A DNA stretch of 6,784 nt, taken from NCBI GenBank assembly GCA_040755975.1, contig JBFLZY010000118.1, forward strand, positions 1 through 6,784, given 5' to 3'. This DNA is from JAIMBK01 sp040755975. GTDB lineage: Bacteria > Bacillota > Desulfotomaculia > Desulfotomaculales > Nap2-2B. A program made the translations under genes and the position numbers. The stretch's first letter is position 1, and each line of letters begins with the position of its first letter. The notes beneath the pieces were generated by a model. The model did not search any database. It saw only the letters and a program-made list of their open reading frames with translations, and had not been told where the DNA came from. Below are positions 1 through 5,326 of the stretch, piece after piece.

Positions 1-1
1 A

Positions 2-118
2 CCGGTGGAACGGAGCCCGGAGGAGATATGTCGCGCTTTAAAAATAGTTGGCATGGGCGAAGGACCTCGGGATATGGCGAAAAACTTTCGTCGTTACCTT
101 TATAAGGGGAAACAATGA
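2..118 (+). CDS. C-terminal part of a VapB-like antitoxin (5' end outside window)
   Basis: The frame is open from the window edge to TGA at 116-118 and encodes about 38 residues. The tail contains GMGEGPRDMAKN followed by RRYLY. This resembles the C-terminal toxin-wrapping tail of ribbon-helix-helix antitoxins that pair with PIN toxins, where a G-I-G/A-E-G-P motif and a terminal Y-L-Y are common (family knowledge from memory). The antitoxin at 5740-5967 has a similar GIAEGPKK stretch. The stop codon overlaps the ATG at 115 of the broken PIN gene as ATGA, the usual translational coupling of TA pairs. The DNA-binding N-terminus lies outside the window, so the family is inferred from the tail and the neighbour only. 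Its partner toxin is broken, so it is probably an orphan antitoxin or also decaying. Confidence 0.5.
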   Translation, partial: PVERSPEEICRALKIVGMGEGPRDMAKNFRRYLYKGKQ

Positions 119-445
119 ACCGGGCCGCGTTTTTATCGATGCTTCAGCGTGGGTGCTCTTTCATTAATAAAGGGTCGTATGGGCCATAAGAAAATGCTAG
201 CTCTATGGGAAGTATTGAATGACCCTCAATTAATTAAGCTTGTTAGAGTTAACCGGGCCATGGAAGAGGCCGGGTTGAAACTATTTTTCAATTATCAGGA
301 TAAAACCTGGGGAGTGGTGGATTGCGTTTCCATTGCCACCATGACGTTGCTTAATTGCCGCCGGGCCTTTGCGTTTGATGAACACTTCCGGGAGGCCGCC
401 CGGCAAAGTAATTTGGAAATTATCCCGGAATTAGCAGAGACGTAA
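115..445 (+). pseudogene. VapC-like PIN-domain toxin, broken by frame changes and an internal deletion
   Basis: PIN toxins are Mg-dependent ribonucleases of about 130-145 residues. The pieces of one are spread over three frames. ATG at 115 gives MNRA. A second frame (129-164) gives VFIDASAWVLFH, the classic first strand with the first catalytic Asp. The third frame (about 149-445) gives the whole second half: a GHKK segment, then WGVVDCVSIATM (acidic Asp of the central motif), then FAFDEHF (last Asp motif). About 35-40 residues between the first strand and the GHKK segment are missing, including the usual conserved Glu. The open frame from GTG 149 has no ribosome binding site and cannot fold as a complete PIN domain. 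The 4-bp ATGA overlap with the upstream antitoxin shows this was a vapBC pair. The family call is solid for the second half; the exact deletion borders are inferred. Confidence 0.75.
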
Positions 446-451
446 TGACAA

Positions 452-506
452 TAGCAGCGCACTCGTAATGCACAGGCCGTCGGTTCAAATCCGACCACCA
501 GCTCCA
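452..506 (+). tRNA. tRNA-Thr(CGT) 3' fragment, 5' half missing
   Basis: The anticodon arm is GCGCA, loop CTCGTAA, TGCAC (one C-A mismatch), giving anticodon CGT for Thr. A perfect T arm follows: GTCGG, loop TTCAAAT, CCGAC. The 3' acceptor strand is CACCAGC, with discriminator T and an encoded CCA at 504-506. The expected 5' acceptor strand (GCTGGTG) and the D arm are absent upstream, where the sequence runs straight back into the broken PIN gene. It therefore cannot make a tRNA. The piece from the anticodon arm to CCA is the segment that tyrosine integrases commonly use as an attachment core, so a leftover att site is the likely explanation. No integrase gene is visible in the window. Confidence 0.75.
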
Positions 507-972
507 GGAAAATCAAGGCCTCCGGGGTTTGGACCGGGGGCTAATTTCTTAGTTGTCGCCCATTTGCCGCCGAGAGCCCTTTGTCGAAAATTATTTCCAA
601 AAAAGGAGGAAGTGCGTAGTAATATGTAGAACTTATAAAACATCTACTTTGGGAAAGATGTAACAATCTCCCGTGATTATTTAGATAGGGGGGGTGGGTT
701 CGCAAATGGCTTATTAGCTTAGGGGGTCGGGCTTCCGTCAGATGAAGTGAGCAAGTTAGGGAGTGTTCCTGCTTTAGTTTGCTTTTTTGGCCAGGGGCGG
801 CGGCCGGATTTACATCGGCAAGACGCGCGTTCAGCCGGAAATCACCCGAATAGCAGGTAAAGGGAGAAACTGAATTTCGATCGGGAAAACATGTGAAAGT
901 GTTATCATTCATTAATAATCATTTAAGGAAAGGTTAGACTTTATAAAAAAGGATACTAAATACCAATTTACC
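507..972. other. Gene-poor stretch between tRNA scar and chemoreceptor gene
   Basis: I see no convincing gene here. It contains a Spo0A-box-like site (582-588), an AAAAGGAGGAA Shine-Dalgarno sequence at about 601-611 that leads only into GTG CGT AGT AAT ATG TAG (a five-codon frame), and an inverted repeat ACAT-(CTA)-CTTT-GGG-AAAG-ATGT at 640-661 without a following T tract. The well-placed ribosome binding site with no gene behind it suggests that a gene start was lost. The long minus-strand open frame across 541-912 has no domain that I recognise and no ribosome binding site. Confidence 0.5.
582..588 (+). promoter_or_regulatory. Candidate Spo0A box (0A box)
   Basis: TGTCGAA at 582-588, within TTTGTCGAAAA, is a perfect match to the core 0A box bound by the sporulation regulator Spo0A. 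It sits about 13 bases before the AAAAGGAGGAA sequence. A 7-bp match can occur by chance, and no intact gene follows directly, so function is uncertain. Confidence 0.3.
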
Positions 973-987
973 AGGGAGGGATCAAGA

Positions 988-2547
988 ATGCAAATGTCCA
1001 TGCTGGTGCGGACCTGCCTGTTGTTTTTGGCGGTTGTTTTACTTACCGCCCTGGTAGCCGTGGTTGGAATTATGAAAATAAGGGAAATTAACGGGTACCT
1101 GGTGGAAATGGATATCCAGATGGAGCGGGTTATTTCGGCCGACACCATGAATAATCTGACGGCCCGGGCGGCCGTTGCCGCCAGGAGTTACCTTGTCGAT
1201 CCCCGGGAAAACTATCGCCAGGAATTTATCCAGTTGACCGGCCAGAACGGCCGTACCGCCGCCGACCTGGCCGCCAAAGCCAGGCGCCAGGTGAACAAAG
1301 AATTTGGGGAGAAAATAGCTGCTCTCAACGAACAATACCGGCAGGCGGCGCTGGAGGAATTTTTCCCCCTGGTTGCCGCGGGAAAAAAGGACGAGGGGGC
1401 CCGGCTGCTGGCGGACCGGCTAGCTGGCTTAGAACAGGAACTGACCCAAACAGCGGAGACCTACGCCCAAAAACGACAGGAAGAAATTCAGCAGGTAGAA
1501 GCGGCGGCCGGGAAAAGTGCCGCCGGGGCGCAGAATCTTTTGCTTGTCCTGGCCGCCGTTACCCTCCTTGCCGCGCTGGCCATCGGAATAGCCTTTTCCT
1601 TCTGGCTGGAGGGAAGGTTTAAAAGGCTGATTAAGCAGGTCGAGACGGTGGCGGGGGGAGATTTAACGGTGCAGGTAAAGGTGCGCCGACGCGACGAACT
1701 GGCCAGGATTGCCGGCGCCTTCAACGTCATGATCAACGGCCTGCGGACGCTGGCGCTGGGGATTAAAGAAAAAAGCAATCTGCTGGCCGAGTCCGCCCAG
1801 GAGCTTTCAGCGGCCAGTGAGGAAACGGCGGCAAGTGTAGCGGCGATTGCCGGCACCACCTCCGAAATCGCCGCTGTGGCCGAACAGGCGGCGGCCAGTT
1901 CCGGCAGCGCGGCGGAAGCCTCCCGGCACGTGGAGCAGGCCGCCCGGCGGGGGAACGCGGCGGTGCAGGAAGCGGTACAGAAAATGCACGGAATCAAGGC
2001 GACGGTGGACAAGGGAGCCATTGCCGTGCACCGGCTGGGGGAGCGCTCGGATAAAATCGGCCAGATTGTGCACGTCATCCGGGGAATTGCCGACCAGACC
2101 AATTTGCTGGCCTTAAATGCCGCCATTGAAGCCGCCCGGGCGGGAGAACACGGCCGCGGGTTTGCCGTGGTGGCGGAGGAAGTGCGCAAGCTGGCTGAAC
2201 AGTCGGCGGCAGCGACAAAAGAAATCGGCGAACTGATCGGCGAAACCCAGCTGGAGATGCAAGAAGCGATGGCGGCGATGGAACTGGGCGCGCGGGAAGT
2301 GCACGGCGGCGTTCTGATCGTGGAACAGGCCGGGCAGGCCCTGCTCCAGATCCTGGAACAAATCAAGCACAACGCTGAACTGGTCGAGCACGTGGCGCAG
2401 GGCGCCGAGCAGTCCAGCAAGGGGGTGCAGGACATGGCGGGTTCCGCCGACCAGGTAAACAGCATTGTCCAGCAAATTTCCGCCCGGGCCCAGGAGCTGG
2501 CGAAAGTAAGCGAAGACGGCTTAAAGTACAGCATGGCCCGGCCTTGA
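988..2547 (+). CDS. Methyl-accepting chemotaxis protein (transmembrane chemoreceptor)
   Basis: This 519-residue chemoreceptor senses a ligand outside the membrane and controls the CheA/CheW kinase complex, and so the flagellar motor. Transmembrane helix 1 is at about residues 6-29 and helix 2 at about 183-207. Between them lies an all-helical periplasmic sensor of about 150 residues, like four-helix-bundle or CHASE3-type sensors. A HAMP domain follows (about 208-262), then the long cytoplasmic coiled coil. Its conserved hairpin tip is at about 365-408 and includes ADQTNLLALNAAIEAARAGE and GRGFAVVAEEVRKLAEQS. Ala/Glu-rich segments on both arms could carry methylation sites. The C-terminus ends SMARP, with no CheR-docking pentapeptide. 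The start is set by AGGGAGGG (973-980), seven bases before ATG 988; ATGs at 994 and 1000 are further from it. The gene stands alone with no che genes nearby. The ligand cannot be told from the sequence. Confidence 0.95.
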   Translation: MQMSMLVRTCLLFLAVVLLTALVAVVGIMKIREINGYLVEMDIQMERVISADTMNNLTARAAVAARSYLVDPRENYRQEFIQLTGQNGRTAADLAAKARRQVNKEFGEKIAALNEQYRQAALEEFFPLVAAGKKDEGARLLADRLAGLEQELTQTAETYAQKRQEEIQQVEAAAGKSAAGAQNLLLVLAAVTLLAALAIGIAFSFWLEGRFKRLIKQVETVAGGDLTVQVKVRRRDELARIAGAFNVMINGLRTLALGIKEKSNLLAESAQELSAASEETAASVAAIAGTTSEIAAVAEQAAASSGSAAEASRHVEQAARRGNAAVQEAVQKMHGIKATVDKGAIAVHRLGERSDKIGQIVHVIRGIADQTNLLALNAAIEAARAGEHGRGFAVVAEEVRKLAEQSAAATKEIGELIGETQLEMQEAMAAMELGAREVHGGVLIVEQAGQALLQILEQIKHNAELVEHVAQGAEQSSKGVQDMAGSADQVNSIVQQISARAQELAKVSEDGLKYSMARP

Positions 2548-2578
2548 GGAGTTTCGGGGGCTTCAAATTTCCCCTTTA

Positions 2579-2676
2579 CCGGTTGGCCTTGAATCCAGGC
2601 CCCGGCTGCAACAAGGATTACGAATGCCCTGCCCGGCCTGGGCCAGCGTCCGGATTACTCCAGGCATTCATCCTTG
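2579..2676 (+). other. Two tandem strong inverted repeats (structured intergenic RNA or terminator region)
   Basis: The first hairpin is CCGG-TT-GGCCT, loop TGAATCC, AGGCC-CCGG (2579-2605). The second is a long arm: CAAGGAT (2612-2618) with ATCCTTG (2670-2676), then GAATGCC (2622-2628) with GGCATTC (2663-2669), then TG with CA. Only small bulges interrupt it. The second loop holds a small CCC-GGCCT-GGG hairpin. A weaker GGGG/CCCC pairing lies just upstream (2557-2574). No T tract follows either hairpin, so this is not a textbook intrinsic terminator. It could end or stabilise the chemoreceptor mRNA, be a small palindromic repeat element, or act as a leader for the next gene. I do not recognise a known riboswitch class. 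Confidence 0.45.
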
Positions 2677-2702
2677 CTCAAACAGCAACTCTCGGGTAAA
2701 AT
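2674..2702 (+). promoter_or_regulatory. Candidate sigma-A-type promoter for the selenoprotein gene
   Basis: TTGCTC (2674-2679) and TAAAAT (2697-2702) are separated by 17 bases. The -10 matches the consensus at 5 of 6 positions, but the -35 matches at only 3. It would start an mRNA with a leader of about 105 bases before ATG 2815. The -35 overlaps the end of the preceding inverted repeat. Support is moderate to weak. Confidence 0.3.
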
Positions 2703-2814
2703 AAAGAAAAAGCCGCCGGGATTAAGGTGAGGACCATAAATGGGGATGGGCAGGGCAAAGGAGTAACTCCACGTAAAAAGTGAAGATCTTTCGTAGTGGT
2801 AGTGGGGATAGGAT

Positions 2815-3165
2815 ATGCCGGTAAAAGTCGAGGTATGTGGGAGTGTCCCGGTAAATGAACGGGGGCAGCCGTCAGGGTGAGGGCCGCATGGGTGCGCGTC
2901 CGGTGAGCGCGATCTGAGCTTTGCTTACGCCCTGTTGGAAGGTGTGTTGAGACGGTTCTACGGCAGGCAAGTAGAGCTGTTCTATCAATGCGTTTCCAAA
3001 GATGCCTTTGGGGGGCAGGAATTGCCGGTCGTTCTGGTCAATGGCGAGGTAATTGCCGCGGGAGGGGTGCCTCCTCTGGCGGTAGTTGGTCACCTGGATC
3101 GGTTGGGCATCCCCCGGACGGCCGGAAAAGAAAAAAACGGTCTGCGCTCCAGTTTTTTTGAATGA
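2815..3165 (+). CDS. Candidate thioredoxin-fold selenoprotein (in-frame TGA = selenocysteine, residue 22)
   Basis: From ATG 2815 the frame runs 116 codons to TGA 3163-3165, interrupted only by TGA at 2878-2880 (codon 22). Read as selenocysteine (U), the protein has a complete thioredoxin-like layout. Strand 1 is VKVEVCGS (residues 3-10). A redox loop follows with U22-GPH-G-C27-ASG, then helix 1 (about 33-50), strand 2 (QVELFYQC, 52-59), a candidate cis-Pro at P71 leading into PVVLVNGEV (strands 3-4), and a last helix (about 87-98). The P-V-V-L-V-N-G-E segment recalls small thiol-disulfide proteins such as the YuzD type. The redox pair would be U22/C27. The only other start, TTG 2935, lacks a ribosome binding site and would remove strand 1 and the active site. 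The motif before ATG 2815 is weak (GGGGATAGG). A SECIS-like hairpin lies just after the TGA. Uma2 starts 35 bases downstream. The alternative is a pseudogene with a nonsense mutation. The exact redox role is unknown. Confidence 0.6.
2890..2914 (+). promoter_or_regulatory. Candidate bacterial SECIS hairpin
   Basis: GCGC (2894-2897) pairs with GCGC (2907-2910). The stem is extended below by T-G, a G-A mismatch, G-T and G-C (2890-2893 with 2911-2914). The apical loop GTCCGGTGA (2898-2906) begins with G and starts 17 bases after the in-frame TGA. Bacterial SECIS elements lie within the coding region just after the UGA, at about this distance, and need a G among the first two loop bases. They let SelB deliver Sec-tRNA. 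The core stem is only four GC pairs, so support is moderate. Confidence 0.45.
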
Positions 3166-3200
3166 GGGAAAGAAATTTAAAAGGAACGGAGGTGCGAAAA

Positions 3201-3764
3201 GTGAGCGCCATCCTGGGTCAGCCGGCGGCCGGCCGGAAGCGGTACACCTACGAAGACTATTGCCTCCTTCCGGAGGGTTCACCCTATCAACTGATTGGGG
3301 GGGAACTGGTCATGACGCCCTCGCCTACACCGTATCACCAAATGGTGTCCATGAAATTAAAATTAAAAATGGCGGGCTTTGTCCTGGAAAAGGGGCTGGG
3401 CATTGTTTTAGACGCTCCTCTTGATGTCTACCTGGAGGAAACGGAAACCTACCAGTCCGACATAATTTTTATTTCCAACGAAAGACTTCCCATTATCGAG
3501 GAGAAACTGATTAAGGGCGCCCCGGACCTGGTGGTGGAGATTCTTTCCCCCGGTACCGGTTATTACGATCTGCGGAGCAAGTATAAGGTTTACGAAAAAA
3601 GCGGCGTCAGGGAATACTGGATCGTTGATCCCCAGTGTAAATCGGTTCAGGTTTTTTGCCTGCGGGGAGGAAAGTTTGCCCTGGACCAGGAAGTAGAGCA
3701 GCAGGGGACGGTTCAGTCGCGGGTCATCGCTGGTTTTGCGGTTCAGGTGGAAAGTATCTTTTAA
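3201..3764 (+). CDS. Uma2 family (DUF820) restriction-endonuclease-fold protein
   Basis: This 187-residue protein belongs to the Uma2/DUF820 family, which has a PD-(D/E)XK nuclease fold. The family is abundant in cyanobacteria and some Firmicutes, and its biological role is mostly unproven. Visible motifs are YTYEDYCLLPEG (residues 15-26), IGGELVMTPSPTPYHQ with E35 (32-47), QSDIIFIS with D87, APDLVVEILSPGT with D109 and E113, D123-xxx-K127, and GVREYWIVDP (135-144). These are the expected family landmarks in order, so it looks intact. The start is GTG 3201, because GGAGGT (3188-3193) lies seven bases upstream. An ATG at 3162 in the same frame overlaps the preceding stop and has no such site. 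The 35-base gap after the selenoprotein gene suggests one transcript. Without experiments it should be called a putative nuclease. Confidence 0.9.
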   Translation: MSAILGQPAAGRKRYTYEDYCLLPEGSPYQLIGGELVMTPSPTPYHQMVSMKLKLKMAGFVLEKGLGIVLDAPLDVYLEETETYQSDIIFISNERLPIIEEKLIKGAPDLVVEILSPGTGYYDLRSKYKVYEKSGVREYWIVDPQCKSVQVFCLRGGKFALDQEVEQQGTVQSRVIAGFAVQVESIF

Positions 3765-3854
3765 GTCTGACTCGCGCCCGGGTATGACGCATGGGCTTTA
3801 ATCAGTCACCGGAGGGTCCCGGATGTCCTGCAATCTCCAGGAAGCACCGCACTG

Positions 3855-3941
3855 GTTTTTTACTTTTTCCACGATCGTGTCCTCAAGGAAATCGCCCGCT
3901 GCCGGCCGCTTACGCTCGTGGATTTAAAAGGAATAAAAGGG
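3855..3941 (+). pseudogene. HRDC-domain fragment (RecQ-type helicase remnant)
   Basis: The frame gives FHDRVLKEIARCRPLTLV followed by DLKGIKG. This matches the second half of HRDC domains, whose typical pattern is F-x-D-x-T-L-x-E-I-A-x-x-x-P-x-T-x-x-x-L-x-x-I-x-G (family knowledge). HRDC is a nucleic-acid-binding module at the C-terminus of RecQ helicases and some UvrD-like proteins. Only about 25 residues are recognisable. The first HRDC helices and the end after IKG are absent, and the surrounding frame does not look like helicase. It is best read as a scrap left after deletion, abutting the broken jetA-like gene on the other strand. Confidence 0.45.
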
Positions 3942-4141
3942 TTAGACATATTCCCTGATTTTCTCCCGCGTAACAACTTTCCGTAGACGTTCGACACTAT
4001 TCTCCCGCAGTTGTTTTCTGACCTCTTCAGGGATTTCCGATACTGTTCGTATAAAAGCAGCACCGCTTCCGCGTAAAAAAGCCGGTTTTTTCCGGAGAAG
4101 AGGTGAAAAAATTTTTCCGGTAAAATCTCGAATAGCTTCAT
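3942..4141 (-). pseudogene. Wadjet JetA-like N-terminal remnant
   Basis: From ATG at 4141, with a GGAGG about seven bases upstream on the minus strand, the protein begins MKLFEILPEKFFHLFSGKNR and continues LFYAEAVLLLYEQYR. This strongly resembles the N-terminus of JetA (DUF5716), the first gene product of the Wadjet SMC-like anti-plasmid system, from memory of the family. JetA normally has several hundred residues. Here recognisable sequence ends after about 35 residues. The open frame runs on to 3860 but looks random and crosses the HRDC scrap antisense. The overlapping frame gives EIPEEVRKQLREN and later LRKVVTREKIREYV before a stop at 3942, which looks more coding-like, so a frameshift near 4035 is possible. 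No jetB, jetC or jetD follows; the Uma2 gene lies there in opposite orientation. Confidence 0.5.
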
Positions 4142-4340
4142 GCAAAAGCCTCCGTTCTAAAAACCCCCATAAATATCACCAGATATAGTAATGTCCTAAT
4201 ATTTAACAAGATTCGCCATGGAAGTACACAGTACCTTCCTGAGAAAATTTTTAACAGTCATTTTAATAAAAAGGATCTCCTCCCGATAAAAATGGAGTGG
4301 CCCGTTCAATCCGGAGCAAGAAAGACGATAGAAAGAATTA
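4142..4340. other. Intergenic stretch with one short hairpin
   Basis: No gene is evident between the jetA-like remnant and the Phd/PIN module. A hairpin GGAAG-TAC, loop ACA, GTA-(C)-CTTCC lies at 4220-4239. On the plus strand it is followed after about 10 bases by ATTTTT, but no plus-strand gene leads into it, so calling it a terminator would be a guess. A minus-strand GGGAGGAG near 4280 precedes only a 21-codon frame. Confidence 0.3.
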
Positions 4341-4799
4341 TTACACCAGGATACCGGCATTCAGAGCTTCCTTCGGAGTGAGCACAGTTATGGGGAGATG
4401 CTGAACGAAATGCCTGGCGTTCCAGCTGACGAAATGCGAAACCGCCGGACCAAGCTCCAAGACGGTGCAGATAATCAGGGCATCCCCAAAACTTGCCCTC
4501 TTGCGCATAACCTGCAGGATTTTTTCCACCGGGAGGCGGGGTAAGGAAGTTCTTTGTTTTGCTTCCGGGTAAATTTTCAGGTTGTAGTGATCCGGGAAAT
4601 GGCAATAGAGGTCCCGTAACTGCTGTTCATTTAAATTAAAGGAGAGGACGCCGCAAACCTCTAAGAGATTAAACAGCGAGGTAACGGCCTGGAGCCGGCG
4701 CTCCTTCAGGCGGGACAAAAAGGCGGCGTTTTCGTTATATTTTTGGTCGCGCCGGTAGCGCAAGTCGATCAAAAACAGATCGGAGTCCAGGAAGATCAT
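4341..4799 (-). CDS. PIN-domain toxin (VapC-like) of a Phd/PIN module
   Basis: This 152-residue protein has a PIN ribonuclease fold. It is likely a toxin cutting RNA, held inactive by the antitoxin encoded just before it. The acidic active-site set is visible: D5 in MIFLDSDLF, E47 in FNLLEVCG, D106 in FGDALIICTV, and the last motif SWNARHF (125-131), which corresponds to the common W/T-N-x-x-H/D-F motif. The length is slightly above the usual 130-145 residues. The start ATG overlaps the antitoxin stop by four bases (ATGA, 4796-4799), so the two are translationally coupled. No terminator is clear downstream. The target RNA cannot be predicted. All expected residues are present, so it is probably active or recently so. 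Confidence 0.85.
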   Translation of the reverse strand: MIFLDSDLFLIDLRYRRDQKYNENAAFLSRLKERRLQAVTSLFNLLEVCGVLSFNLNEQQLRDLYCHFPDHYNLKIYPEAKQRTSLPRLPVEKILQVMRKRASFGDALIICTVLELGPAVSHFVSWNARHFVQHLPITVLTPKEALNAGILV

Positions 4800-5053
4800 T
4801 TCTGCCGCCTGCTTTCCCGGAGCGCTTCCCGCCAGCCTGGGTAGTACGGCGCGGAATTTTCCAGCGCCTGTTCAATATCCGCCCACGCTTCGGCGTAAGG
4901 GCGGGGGGTAAACCCGGCCTCTTCTATTTCCACCGGAACTAACAGCGCCACGGGCTTACCCCGGTAGGTAATGATGAAGCGTCTGCCGGCTCTAACCTTG
5001 GCCAGGATCTCCCCGGCGCGCAGCCGCAGTTCTTTGCTTGTGGCAAATTCCAC
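4796..5053 (-). CDS. Phd/YefM-family antitoxin
   Basis: This 85-residue protein has the standard Phd/YefM DNA-binding N-terminus: a start segment TSKELRLRAGEILAKVRAG (residues 5-23), then FIITYRGKPVALLVPV (26-41), with the family's I-T-x-x-G-K-P-V-A-x-L signature. The C-terminal half (about 42-85), with AEAWADIEQALEN and a Trp/Tyr-rich tail, would bind and neutralise the PIN toxin. The start is GTG 5053, set by GGAGGG at 5062-5067 eight bases upstream. It likely represses its own promoter through the palindrome at 5105-5116. Phd-type antitoxins commonly pair with PIN toxins as well as with Doc. Confidence in the family is high. Confidence 0.88.
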   Translation of the reverse strand: MEFATSKELRLRAGEILAKVRAGRRFIITYRGKPVALLVPVEIEEAGFTPRPYAEAWADIEQALENSAPYYPGWREALRESRRQK

Positions 5054-5090
5054 CTTAATTTCCCTCCGGATCGTAAATATAGTTTTACAC

Positions 5091-5123
5091 TTAAGTATAC
5101 CCTAAAGTATATACTTAAATCAA
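5091..5123 (-). promoter_or_regulatory. Promoter and palindromic operator of the Phd/PIN module
   Basis: On the minus strand, TTGATT (-35, 5118-5123) and TATACT (-10, 5094-5099) are 18 bases apart. A perfect 12-bp palindrome AAGTATATACTT (5105-5116) lies in the spacer. A wider inverted repeat TTAAGTATA/TATACTTAA (5091-5099 with 5110-5118) covers the -10 and touches the -35. This is the expected layout for autorepression by antitoxin or TA complex binding to repeated half-sites. Confidence 0.7.
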
Positions 5124-5326
5124 CCGGCAGTATTGGGCAACTACTTTGCATTACAGGTTGGCAATGCAGCCGGCCAGGCGGGGTAGGGTAAAGAGCAGGT
5201 AGCGGTGCAGCATTCCCCGCCTGTTCTTTCTGCAGAAAATAAAAAAATAAATCCGGGGGAAGGGGCAAGAAAGCAAGTGAAGTGTTCCGCTGGACCAATA
5301 TATATTTAAACGCAGGTATATTTCTT
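5124..5326. other. Spacer between the two minus-strand TA modules
   Basis: No gene is supported. The minus-strand reading contains a 20-codon frame (MLHRYLLFTLPRLAGCIANL) whose start follows GGCGGGGA; this is too short to call. An inverted repeat TGCATT/AATGCA with a 10-base loop lies at 5147-5168. An A/T-rich stretch at about 5235-5250 has no hairpin beside it, so no terminator is called for the RHH/PIN module. Confidence 0.3.

Noticed and set aside
295..516. Minus-strand open frame beginning MIFLELVVGFEPTACALR
   Set aside because: This is the antisense of the tRNA-Thr fragment; VGFEPTA-type peptides are a well-known artefact of translating tRNA T arms backwards. It is also antisense to the PIN remnant.
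510..545. Possible c-di-GMP-I riboswitch (AAGGCCTCCGGGGTTTGGAC resembles part of its core)
   Set aside because: Only one short segment resembles the class; the second conserved stem and the tetraloop receptor are not present, and it lies over 400 bases from the chemoreceptor start.
1488..2534. Long minus-strand open frame of 348 codons, with smaller ones on both strands
   Set aside because: It is antisense to the chemoreceptor gene, rich in Ser/Ala/Cys from GC-rich codon shadowing, with no domain or ribosome binding site. The plus-strand protein is unmistakable.
2935..3165. Separate 76-residue protein from TTG 2935
   Set aside because: It has no ribosome binding site and would lack the first strand and redox motif; the longer selenoprotein reading explains the sequence better.
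2872..3282. Minus-strand open frame of 136 codons
   Set aside because: It is antisense to the selenoprotein and the Uma2 start, with random-looking composition and no start signals.
3765..3812. Nested inverted repeat TGACT...GCCC...GGGC...AGTCA after Uma2 as terminator
   Set aside because: The arms are short with a 13-base inner loop and no T tract follows.
4306..4605. Minus-strand open frame of 99 codons
   Set aside because: It is an alternative frame inside the PIN toxin gene, with no ribosome binding site.
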